Positions 1 through 7,569 of a stretch of 16,393 bases of DNA are shown here, piece after piece. The translations under genes were made by a program, and so were the position numbers. Within the stretch, counting starts at the first letter, position 1, and every line of letters begins with the position of its first letter. Below the pieces are notes generated by a model that saw nothing but the letters and a program-made list of their open reading frames with translations, ran no database searches and was not told the origin of the DNA. This stretch comes from Bacillota bacterium (lineage in GTDB: Bacteria; Bacillota; Clostridia; Oscillospirales; Oscillospiraceae). The stretch lies in the NCBI GenBank assembly GCA_023406225.1, contig JAEXWS010000165.1, positions 1 to 16,393 on the forward strand, in the 5' to 3' direction.

Positions 1-2260
<2,260 letters not shown>

Positions 2261-2281
2261 ACAAACCGCCCCCTTTTTCCG

Positions 2282-2301
2282 GATAAAGTATCACCTTTAT
2301 C
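2282..2301. promoter_or_regulatory. Palindrome GATAAAG-N6-CTTTATC, operator candidate
   Basis: A perfect 7-bp inverted repeat (arms 2282-2288 and 2295-2301) separated by 6 nt. It overlaps the predicted -10 and start-site region of the minus-strand kinase gene, about 22 nt upstream of its ATG. Placement and symmetry suit a dimeric repressor, but it could instead form a weak hairpin in the leader RNA. No regulator is identified. Confidence 0.3.
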
Positions 2302-2327
2302 ATACCACAGCGCGGCCCCGGAAAGAA
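2299..2327 (-). promoter_or_regulatory. Promoter for the hybrid kinase gene (extended -10)
   Basis: Read on the minus strand, TATGAT (2299-2304) is preceded by TGG, an extended -10. The matching -35 position at 17-bp spacing (2322-2327) reads TTCTTT, a poor match. The extended -10 may compensate. It lies about 38 nt upstream of the kinase ATG. Confidence 0.45.
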
Positions 2328-2395
2328 GGGGCGCGGCGGAAAAATTTCACCGCGGCCGCCGGAGCGGTTTTTCCAGCCGGACCGCGGAAGAAGGC

Positions 2396-2424
2396 TTTTC
2401 AGCGGCCCCGCGGCGTGGTATACT
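2396..2424 (+). promoter_or_regulatory. Promoter for the MoxR/VWA operon (extended -10)
   Basis: TTTTCA (2396-2401), a 17-bp spacer, then TATACT (2419-2424) preceded by TGG, giving an extended -10. It sits about 60 nt upstream of the ATPase ATG. The divergent kinase promoter has the same TGG-TAT layout about 100 bp away. Confidence 0.55.
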
Positions 2425-2432
2425 GAAAAATA

Positions 2433-2473
2433 CCGGCGCCGCCGGACGAGGATTCAGCGACTTTAGTGACTTT
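2433..2473 (+). repeat. Leader palindrome and tandem 9-mer upstream of the MoxR-type gene
   Basis: Just after the predicted transcription start there is a 13-bp palindrome (CCGGCG-C-CGCCGG, 2433-2445). This is followed by two tandem 9-mers differing at one base (AGCGACTTT then AGTGACTTT, 2456-2473) that run directly into the GAGG ribosome site. They may be operator or translation-control elements; chance is not excluded. Confidence 0.25.
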
Positions 2474-2484
2474 GAGGTAAGAAC

Positions 2485-3297
2485 ATGGACAAGACCTTTA
2501 CGGGAACCGGACAATATGTGGCGTCCGAGGAACTGATGACGGCGGTGAACATCGCCGTCACACTGCAAAAGCCCCTGCTCATCAAGGGCGAGCCGGGCAC
2601 CGGCAAGACCATGCTGGCCCAGGCCGTGGCGGACGCTTTGGGGAAGCGGCTCATCATCTGGAACGTGAAATCCACCACCAAGGCCCAGGACGGGCTGTAC
2701 GTCTACGACGTGGTGCAGCGGCTGTACGACAGCCAGTTCGGCGCCCACGGCGTGGACGATATCGCAAGCTACATCAAGCTGGGCAAGCTGGGGGAGGCGT
2801 TCCGGTCCGAGGAGCAGGTGGTGCTGCTCATCGACGAGATCGACAAGGCGGACCTGGAGTTCCCCAACGACCTTTTGTGGGAGCTGGACCGGATGGAGTT
2901 CTACATCCCGGAGACGAAGGAGACGGTCCGGGCCAGGCAGCGGCCCATCGTCATCATCACCTCCAACGCGGAAAAGGAGCTGCCGGACGCCTTTTTGCGC
3001 CGCTGCGTCTTTCACTATATCGAATTCCCCGACCGGGAGCAGATGGAGCGCATCATCCGCGTCCACTTCGGCGATCTGGACGGGCGGCTGACGGACCAGG
3101 CCCTGGCGGCCTTTTACTGGGTGCGGGAGCTGCGGGACCTGGAGAAGAAGCCCAGCACGTCGGAGCTGGTGGACTGGCTGCGGGCGCTGGCCGCGGGCGG
3201 CGTGGACCCCGGGCGCATCGCCCGGGACATCCCCTTCGCCGGGGTCCTGCTGAAAAAGGACAAGGACCTGAACACCCTGCGGCGGAACCGGCGGTAA
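2485..3297 (+). CDS. MoxR-family AAA+ ATPase
   Basis: A 270-residue AAA+ ATPase of the MoxR/CoxD class, which usually acts as a chaperone-like remodelling motor with a VWA-domain partner. Visible motifs: Walker A GEPGTGKT at 35-42, Walker B VLLIDE at 113-118, sensor-1 Asn161 in IVIITSN, and paired arginines 172-173 (LRRC) as the arginine-finger candidate. The C-terminal lid helices contain the segment KKPSTSELVDWLRAL typical of this class. The ATG at 2485 has GAGG seven nt upstream. The next gene starts 4 nt after the stop, so the two are co-transcribed and probably act as a pair. Length fits the family. The client protein cannot be told from the sequence. Confidence 0.93.
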   Translation: MDKTFTGTGQYVASEELMTAVNIAVTLQKPLLIKGEPGTGKTMLAQAVADALGKRLIIWNVKSTTKAQDGLYVYDVVQRLYDSQFGAHGVDDIASYIKLGKLGEAFRSEEQVVLLIDEIDKADLEFPNDLLWELDRMEFYIPETKETVRARQRPIVIITSNAEKELPDAFLRRCVFHYIEFPDREQMERIIRVHFGDLDGRLTDQALAAFYWVRELRDLEKKPSTSELVDWLRALAAGGVDPGRIARDIPFAGVLLKKDKDLNTLRRNRR

Positions 3298-3301
3298 GGC
3301 C

Positions 3302-4498
3302 ATGTTCGCGGAATTTTTCTACCTGCTCCGCAGCCGGGGGATGGGCGTCTCCCTGAACGAGTGGATGACGCTGCTGGAGGGGCTGGACCGGGGGCTGCAC
3401 CGCTCCAGCCTGACGGGATTTTACCACCTGTGCCGGGCGGTGCTGGTGAAGAACGAGACGGAATACGACCGCTTCGACCAGGCGTTTCTGGAGTTTTTCC
3501 GGGACGTGCCCTACGAGGGGGAGCTGCCGGAGGAGCTTTTGAACTGGCTGGAGCACCCGGCGGAGGACCTGGGGCGGACCGTCGAGGCGCTGCGGAGCCG
3601 GGGCTTTCCGGACGAGACGCTGGAGGAGCTGATGCGGCTGCTGGAGGAGCGTCTCAAGGAGCAGACCGAGGAGCACAACGGCGGCAGCTACTGGGTGGGC
3701 ACCCAGGGCCGCTCCCCCTTCGGCAACGGCGGCTGGCATCCCAACGGCGTCCGCATCGGAGGCCGGGGCCGCAGCCGGACCGCCATGGCGGTGGCGGGGG
3801 AGCGGAAGTTCCGGGATTTCCGAAAGGACAACACCCTGGACACCCGCCAGTTCCAGATGGCCTTCCGGCTGCTGCGGCAGCTCTCCGTCCAGGCGGAGAG
3901 CGCCGAGAGGGAGCTGGACGTGGACGGCACCGTCCGGGACACCTGCGACAACGCCGGAACGCTGAAGCTGCGCACCCGGAGCCCCCGGAAGAACGCGGTG
4001 AAGGTGTTGCTGCTGATGGATTCCGGCGGGTCCATGGAGTATTACGCGGGACTTTGCAGCATGCTCTTCCAGGCGGCCGCCAAGTCCAATCATTTCAAAG
4101 AACTGCACACCTTTTATTTCCACAACTGCGTGTATGACGAGCTGTACCGGAGCCCCCGGCTGCGGCCGGACGAGGCGGTGCCCACGGAGTGGGTGCTGCA
4201 AAACTTTGACGGCGGCTATAAGGTCATCGTGGTGGGCGACGCCGCCATGAATCCGTATGAGCTGAGCGGGCCCCGCTACGACTGGGCCCGGGGGACTTAC
4301 GGGCCCTCCGGCCTGGAGTGGCTGGAGCGGCTGCGGCGGCAGTATCCGTACCTGATCTGGCTGAACCCGGAGCCGATGCCCGTCCGGCCGGACTACTGGG
4401 GCCAGACCCATTATCAGTTGGGGCGGCTGTTCCATATGTACGAGCTCACCGCCGAGGGGCTGGAGGCGGGCATGAAACGGCTGATGCGCCTTCGGTAG
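3302..4498 (+). CDS. VWA domain-containing CoxE-like protein
   Basis: A 398-residue cytoplasmic protein with no signal peptide. The N-terminus (FFYLLRSRGMGVSLNEWMTLLEGL) is the helical front region of CoxE-like VWA proteins. The middle (about 155-200) is Gly/Arg-rich and leads into RKDNTLDTRQFQMAFRLL. The C-terminal half is a VWA fold whose metal-ion-dependent adhesion site reads DSGGSM at 240-245, where the canonical DxSxS has Gly at the third position; this Gly form resembles the subfamily as I recall it. Such proteins pair with MoxR ATPases to mature or insert cofactors into client enzymes, such as carbon monoxide dehydrogenase in the cox case. The gene follows the ATPase by 4 nt; its ribosome site is only a weak TAAGG close to the ATG, suggesting translational coupling. 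The stop is one base upstream of a CRISPR-like repeat. Confidence 0.9.
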   Translation: MFAEFFYLLRSRGMGVSLNEWMTLLEGLDRGLHRSSLTGFYHLCRAVLVKNETEYDRFDQAFLEFFRDVPYEGELPEELLNWLEHPAEDLGRTVEALRSRGFPDETLEELMRLLEERLKEQTEEHNGGSYWVGTQGRSPFGNGGWHPNGVRIGGRGRSRTAMAVAGERKFRDFRKDNTLDTRQFQMAFRLLRQLSVQAESAERELDVDGTVRDTCDNAGTLKLRTRSPRKNAVKVLLLMDSGGSMEYYAGLCSMLFQAAAKSNHFKELHTFYFHNCVYDELYRSPRLRPDEAVPTEWVLQNFDGGYKVIVVGDAAMNPYELSGPRYDWARGTYGPSGLEWLERLRRQYPYLIWLNPEPMPVRPDYWGQTHYQLGRLFHMYELTAEGLEAGMKRLMRLR

Positions 4499-4499
4499 C

Positions 4500-4658
4500 G
4501 CCGCCCCCTCCGGGAGGGCGAGGGTTGAAATGACTACCGCAAACACGGACAGTTTGAGTGGACGGGGGTCGCCCCCCCTCGCGGGGGGCGAGGGTCGAAA
4601 TAATGCCCTTTGCTCCGACTACGACCAAATTCTCGCCGCCCCCTCCGGGAGGGGGCGG
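4500..4658 (+). CRISPR. Degenerate type I-C-like CRISPR remnant (two repeats plus a partial third)
   Basis: Three related blocks start at 4500, 4568 and 4635, with periods of 68 and 67 nt. Block 1 (4500-4531) ends in GGGCGAGGGTTGAAAT; block 2 (4568-4601) starts GTCGCC and ends in GGGCGAGGGTCGAAAT; block 3 starts like block 1 (GCCGCCCCCTCCGGGAGGG) but loses the GAAAT end. Each contains a C-run/G-run hairpin. Known I-C repeats are about 32 nt, have a GTCGC start, a C-run/G-run stem and a TGGATTGAAAT end. The unique intervals (4532-4567, 36 nt; 4602-4634, 33 nt) are spacer-sized and unrelated to each other. No AT-rich leader and no cas gene is visible. The blocks differ from each other, so this looks like an inactive remnant. 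Alternative: a small family of GC-rich hairpin repeats. Confidence 0.55.
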
Positions 4659-4711
4659 GCCGCCCGGCGCGGCGGTATTTTGGGTTTGTCCAGTTTTTTT
4701 CGGAAAGAGGC

Positions 4712-4741
4712 TTGACAAAAGCGGGTCTTCTATAGTATAGT
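4712..4741 (+). promoter_or_regulatory. Promoter of the tRNA operon
   Basis: A perfect -35 TTGACA (4712-4717), an 18-bp spacer and TATAGT (4736-4741). A second overlapping TATAGT begins at 4731 but would leave only 13 bp of spacing. It lies about 30 nt upstream of the first tRNA. Confidence 0.8.
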
Positions 4742-4770
4742 AATTCGTGCCCGCTATGGGTGAATCATTT

Positions 4771-4847
4771 GGCGGCATAGCTCAGTTGGCTAGAGCATGC
4801 GGTTCATACCCGCAGTGTCCCCGGTTCAAATCCAGGTGCCGCTACCA
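4771..4847 (+). tRNA. tRNA-Met(CAT), elongator type
   Basis: A 77-nt cloverleaf including encoded CCA. The acceptor stem GGCGGCA pairs with TGCCGCT (one G-U), the D stem GCTC pairs with GAGC, and the anticodon stem TGCGG/CCGCA encloses the loop TTCATAC with anticodon CAT. The TTCATAC loop and GGCGG start resemble elongator Met rather than initiator or lysidine Ile. The T stem CCCGG/CCAGG contains one C-A mismatch at the middle pair (51-63). Confidence 0.93.
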
Positions 4848-4850
4848 AAA

Positions 4851-4881
4851 TCCATGAAGCGCCGGCCGGGCGCTTCATGGA
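4851..4881 (+). other. Perfect 13-bp hairpin between tRNA-Met and tRNA-Glu
   Basis: Arms TCCATGAAGCGCC (4851-4863) and GGCGCTTCATGGA (4869-4881) with a 5-nt loop. It begins 3 nt after the tRNA-Met CCA and is not followed by a T tract in the plus direction, so it is unlikely to terminate plus-strand transcription. A processing or stability element is more plausible. Confidence 0.7.
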
Positions 4882-4893
4882 CTCCCTAAAAAC

Positions 4894-4968
4894 GGCCCGT
4901 TGGTCAAGTGGTTAAGACACGGCCCTTTCACGGCTGTAACATGGGTTCGAATCCCGTACGGGTCACCA
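4894..4968 (+). tRNA. tRNA-Glu(TTC)
   Basis: A 75-nt cloverleaf with encoded CCA. Acceptor GGCCCGT/ACGGGTC (one G-U), D arm GGTC...GAC, anticodon stem CGGCC/GGCTG around CTTTCAC with anticodon TTC, and T arm ATGGG-TTCGAAT-CCCGT. Confidence 0.96.
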
Positions 4969-4969
4969 T

Positions 4970-5004
4970 CCCATAAGACGCTGTGCAGCGCGGCGTCTTG
5001 TGGG
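4970..5004 (+). other. 12-bp hairpin between tRNA-Glu and tRNA-Val
   Basis: Arms CCCATAAGACGC (4970-4981) and GCGTCTTGTGGG (4993-5004) pair over 12 positions with a single G-U, around an 11-nt loop. It begins 2 nt after the tRNA-Glu CCA and has no following T tract. Its arrangement copies that of the hairpin after tRNA-Met, but the sequence is unrelated. Confidence 0.65.
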
Positions 5005-5026
5005 TCAACAACCGCATATCCGACAT

Positions 5027-5103
5027 GGAGGCTTAGCTCAGCTGGTTAGAGCGCCTGCTTCACACGCAGGAGGTCACTGGTTCGAGTCCAGTAGTCTCCA
5101 CCA
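5027..5103 (+). tRNA. tRNA-Val(CAC)
   Basis: A 77-nt cloverleaf with encoded CCA. Acceptor GGAGGCT/AGTCTCC (one G-U), D stem GCTC/GAGC, anticodon stem CCTGC/GCAGG around TTCACAC with anticodon CAC, and T arm ACTGG-TTCGAGT-CCAGT. Confidence 0.96.
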
Positions 5104-5108
5104 GAAAA

Positions 5109-5151
5109 CCCCTAGAACCGCAACGGTTCTAGGGGATTCTCTTTGTTTTTT
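5109..5151 (+). terminator. Intrinsic terminator of the tRNA operon
   Basis: A perfect 12-bp stem (CCCCTAGAACCG 5109-5120, CGGTTCTAGGGG 5124-5135) with a 3-nt loop, followed by ATTCTCTTTG and six Ts. This is the only hairpin of the tRNA cluster with a proper T tract. Confidence 0.9.
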
Positions 5152-5194
5152 GAAAACAGCCTGTGGGCATAACGGTCTGATTGGGAGGGCGCGT

Positions 5195-6304
5195 ATGATT
5201 TATTACACCGCTGACACACATTTTTGCTATGCCCCGATTCTCCGGGACCGCCCGTTTCAAAGCGTGGAGCAAATGGACGAGGCGCTGATCCGCAACTGGA
5301 ACAGCACGGTTTCCGCGGATGACACGGTCTATGTTGCGGGAGATATCGGCTACAATGGCGGGCATGTCCCGTGCCGCATCCTCGCGCGGCTGCAGGGGAA
5401 AAAACATCTGATCCGCGGAAATCACGACACCGCTTTCCGCGACGCGCCGCTGCTTTTCCGCTATTTTGAAACCGTGACGGACTTTTATGAAATTGATGAC
5501 GGAGGGTCCCACGTACTTTTGAGCCATTATCCCATGCTCTATGATAAAGGCGGATACATGGTTTACGGGCATCTTCATAACAGCGGGGCGTTCCACGACA
5601 TCCTCAAGAGGCTTCCCAGGCTGCTGAACGCCGGAACGGACGTAAACGCTTACCGGCCTGTGACGCTGCGGCAGCTGATCGAAAATAACCGCGGGCTGCG
5701 GGATACGCCGCCCGCGGCGCGCAGGGGCGCGCCCGCGGAGGCTCCGGGGCTGCTGCCAAGAAAGGCGGACTTCCATCCGCTTCCGCAAAGGCCCCCATAC
5801 CACAGGAAGCACCTGTTTCTCACAGGCGGGAAGCACGTTGGGAAAACCACGGTCCTCCGCCGCCTGCTGGAGGGGCGGGACGCGGACATCGGCGGCTTTC
5901 GGACGGTGCGCCTGATTCGGCCGGAGGGCGGGGCCGTACATATGCTCCCACCGGCCGAAACGGCTGTTTGCTCGAAGGACAATCTCCTTTTTACCAAGGA
6001 GCACGGCGTGCCCTCCATAGACCCCGGTAGGTTTGACCGTTTGGGAAAGCGGTATCTTGAAGGGTGCGGACGCCATGATCTGATCCTCATGGACGAGCTT
6101 GGCCCCGCTGAGTCGGAGGCGCCGGCGTTCCAGCAGGCGGTCCTGAACTGCCTGGATGGGCCTGTTTCGGTTTACGGCGTTCTCCAGGAGGGGGCGTCCG
6201 GCTTTTTGCAGACGATCAAAATGCATCCGGAAGTGCAGCTTGTGACCGTTACCGAAGAAAATCGAGAACAAATGCCGCAAAAGCTGCTGGAACAGGGCTG
6301 GTAA
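5195..6304 (+). CDS. Fusion protein: calcineurin-like metallophosphoesterase + THEP1-like P-loop NTPase
   Basis: A 369-residue cytoplasmic protein with two complete enzymatic modules. Residues 1-165 are a small metallophosphoesterase with the full metal-binding set: Asp7/His9 (ADTHF), Asp50 (GDIG), Asn76/His77 (GNHD), His111 (SHYP) and His126/His128 (YGHLHN). A basic, Pro/Ala-rich linker (about 166-205) leads to a P-loop domain (206-369) like the THEP1/NTPase_1 nucleotidases: Walker A GGKHVGKT at 211-218, DIGGFRT at 231-237, and Walker B LILMDELG with Asp300/Glu301. The start is the ATG at 5195, with GGGAGGG five nt upstream; the reading frame stays open further back only through tRNA-Val. 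It follows the tRNA terminator; no convincing promoter of its own was found. A FecBCD-type operon begins 84 nt downstream behind its own promoter. The first part seems less GC-rich than its surroundings (by eye). Substrates are unknown; nucleotides or RNA 5' ends are possibilities only. Confidence 0.88.
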   Translation: MIYYTADTHFCYAPILRDRPFQSVEQMDEALIRNWNSTVSADDTVYVAGDIGYNGGHVPCRILARLQGKKHLIRGNHDTAFRDAPLLFRYFETVTDFYEIDDGGSHVLLSHYPMLYDKGGYMVYGHLHNSGAFHDILKRLPRLLNAGTDVNAYRPVTLRQLIENNRGLRDTPPAARRGAPAEAPGLLPRKADFHPLPQRPPYHRKHLFLTGGKHVGKTTVLRRLLEGRDADIGGFRTVRLIRPEGGAVHMLPPAETAVCSKDNLLFTKEHGVPSIDPGRFDRLGKRYLEGCGRHDLILMDELGPAESEAPAFQQAVLNCLDGPVSVYGVLQEGASGFLQTIKMHPEVQLVTVTEENREQMPQKLLEQGW

Positions 6305-6330
6305 AATGCGCGGCCATGGCGGACAGCTTC

Positions 6331-6359
6331 TTGACATACCGCTATTTTTTCTGTAGAAT
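6331..6359 (+). promoter_or_regulatory. Promoter of the FecBCD-type operon
   Basis: A perfect -35 TTGACA (6331-6336), a 17-bp spacer and TAGAAT (6354-6359). It lies 30-60 nt upstream of the binding-protein start codon and 27 nt after the stop of the fusion gene. Confidence 0.85.
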
Positions 6360-6362
6360 AGC
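6341..6362. promoter_or_regulatory. Operator candidate GCTATT-N10-AATAGC over the -10
   Basis: A perfect 6-bp inverted repeat (6341-6346 and 6357-6362) spans the spacer and -10 of the operon promoter, where a repressor would block RNA polymerase. It does not look like a Fur box or a known riboswitch; the leader (about 25 nt) is too short for a riboswitch. Confidence 0.3.
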
Positions 6363-6388
6363 CGTAGAAATTTGAAAAGGAGCTTGTC

Positions 6389-7486
6389 TTGCGTATGAAA
6401 AAGTTTTTCGCCCTGTTTTTGTCTTTTTTACTCTTGGTCTCACTGACAGCCTGCGGGAGTGCCGGGGAGCCGTCCGCGAAGCAGCCTGAGCAGGCTGAGC
6501 CGTCCGCGCCCGCCGCCCAGCCTGCGGATGGAGTGACCTATCCCCTGACGCTGACGGACATGGCCGGCCGGGAGGTCACCGTGGAACGGGAGCCGCAGCG
6601 GATCGTCAGCGGCTATTACATCTCTTCCTCCGCCTGCATCGCGCTGGGGCTGAGGGAGCGGCTGGTTGGCGTGGAGGACAAGGCCGGTCAGCGCCCCATC
6701 TATTCTCTGGCCGCGCCGGAGCTGATGGAGCTGCCCAACGTGGGCTCCGCCAAGGCCTTTGACCTGGAGGCCTGCGTGGCCGCGGAGCCGGATCTGGTGA
6801 TCTTGCCCATGAAGCAGAAGGACACGGCCGCCGCACTGGAGGAACTGGGGATCCCGGCGCTGCTGGTGCTGCCTGAAAGCCACCAGCAGGTCCTGGAGAT
6901 GTTCGATCTGATCGGGACCGCCGCAAACGCGAAGGCGGCGGCGGAGACCCTGAGCGGCTACTATACCGGCAAGCTGGCGGCGGTGGAGGAGCTGACGGCC
7001 GGCCTTTCCGACGAGGAGCGGCCCGTGGTCTATATTGGCGGCACCAGCAGCTATTTGACCACCGCCCCCTCCGGCATGTATCAGGCGTCTTTGATCACTT
7101 CCGCCGGCGGCGCCAACGCAAGCGCCGATATCGATGGGAACGCCTGGACGGAGATCAGCTACGAACAGCTCCTGGCCATGGACCCCGATGTGATCGTGAT
7201 CCCCACCAACAATTTCGCCACCGCGGCTCCGGAGTATACGGCGGAGGACGTTCTGGCCGATCCGCAGCTCAGCGAGGTCTCCGCCGTCAAAAACGGCGCG
7301 GTGTACCAGATGCCCACGGGCTTTGAGGCGTGGGATTCCCCTGCGCCGTCCGGCGTTTTGGGGGCGCTGTGGATGTTGAAGACCCTGCACCCCGACCTGT
7401 ATGGCGGCGACCAGTTCGCGGCGGACGTTCAGGATTTTTATCAGACGTTTTACGGCTTTGCCCCTTCTGTGGAAAACCTGGCTTGA
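6389..7486 (+). CDS. FecB/BtuF-type ABC transporter substrate-binding lipoprotein
   Basis: A 365-residue exported lipoprotein that captures a metal chelate or corrinoid for the adjacent FecCD/FecE-type permease. There is a basic start (MRMKK), a hydrophobic core and a lipobox LTAC with Cys22, followed by a Pro/Ala/Glu-rich tether to about residue 48. The mature part is the class III two-lobed fold: TDMAGREVTVEREPQRIVSG opens lobe 1, and AAEPDLVILP, DPDVIVIP and GAVYQMPTGFEAWDSPAPSG are typical landmarks. AAAGGAG at 6376-6382 sits 6 nt from a TTG (6389) and 12 nt from an ATG (6395); spacing favours TTG, though the ATG adds only a two-residue difference. Substrate (siderophore, heme or cobalamin) cannot be read from the sequence. 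The downstream permease follows after an 83-nt gap containing a hairpin. Confidence 0.92.
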   Translation: MRMKKFFALFLSFLLLVSLTACGSAGEPSAKQPEQAEPSAPAAQPADGVTYPLTLTDMAGREVTVEREPQRIVSGYYISSSACIALGLRERLVGVEDKAGQRPIYSLAAPELMELPNVGSAKAFDLEACVAAEPDLVILPMKQKDTAAALEELGIPALLVLPESHQQVLEMFDLIGTAANAKAAAETLSGYYTGKLAAVEELTAGLSDEERPVVYIGGTSSYLTTAPSGMYQASLITSAGGANASADIDGNAWTEISYEQLLAMDPDVIVIPTNNFATAAPEYTAEDVLADPQLSEVSAVKNGAVYQMPTGFEAWDSPAPSGVLGALWMLKTLHPDLYGGDQFAADVQDFYQTFYGFAPSVENLA

Positions 7487-7493
7487 AGGACCG

Positions 7494-7533
7494 GCGAAAC
7501 AGGAGCCTGCCGCCCGGCGGCCCCCGGTTTCGC
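7494..7533 (+). other. Branched inverted repeat between binding protein and permease
   Basis: Outer arms GCGAAAC (7494-7500) and GTTTCGC (7527-7533) enclose an inner GCCG/CGGC stem (7509-7512/7518-7521). It lies 8 nt after the binding-protein stop and has no T tract. Such structures often stabilise the upstream binding-protein mRNA relative to the permease part; that role is inferred. Confidence 0.4.
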
Positions 7534-7569
7534 ACAGGCCCTGCCGGATATGGATGAGGAGAGCGAGAA

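Noticed and set aside
3053..4546. A 497-codon minus-strand open frame opposite the ATPase/VWA genes.
   Set aside because: Low-complexity, Pro/Leu/Gln-rich antisense shadow; the plus strand carries intact domain motifs throughout.
4446..4778. Minus-strand open frame with STLAPREGG and FNPRPPGGG stretches.
   Set aside because: Pro/Gly/Arg-rich translation of the CRISPR-like repeats, running into the VWA gene on the other strand; no homologous protein signal. It does support the repeat periodicity.
4851..4881. The hairpin after tRNA-Met as an intrinsic terminator.
   Set aside because: No T tract follows in the plus direction (ACTCCCTAAAA), and two more tRNAs follow before a proper terminator.
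5000..5194. N-terminal extension of the phosphoesterase fusion through tRNA-Val (GLAQLVRAPASHAGG...).
   Set aside because: This peptide is the well-known spurious translation of a tRNA gene. A terminator lies in the same stretch, and a good ribosome site precedes the ATG at 5195.
6305..6388. Riboswitch (for example cobalamin) upstream of the FecBCD-type operon.
   Set aside because: Only about 25 nt of leader remain between the predicted start site and the first codon, and no conserved B12-box-like segment is visible.
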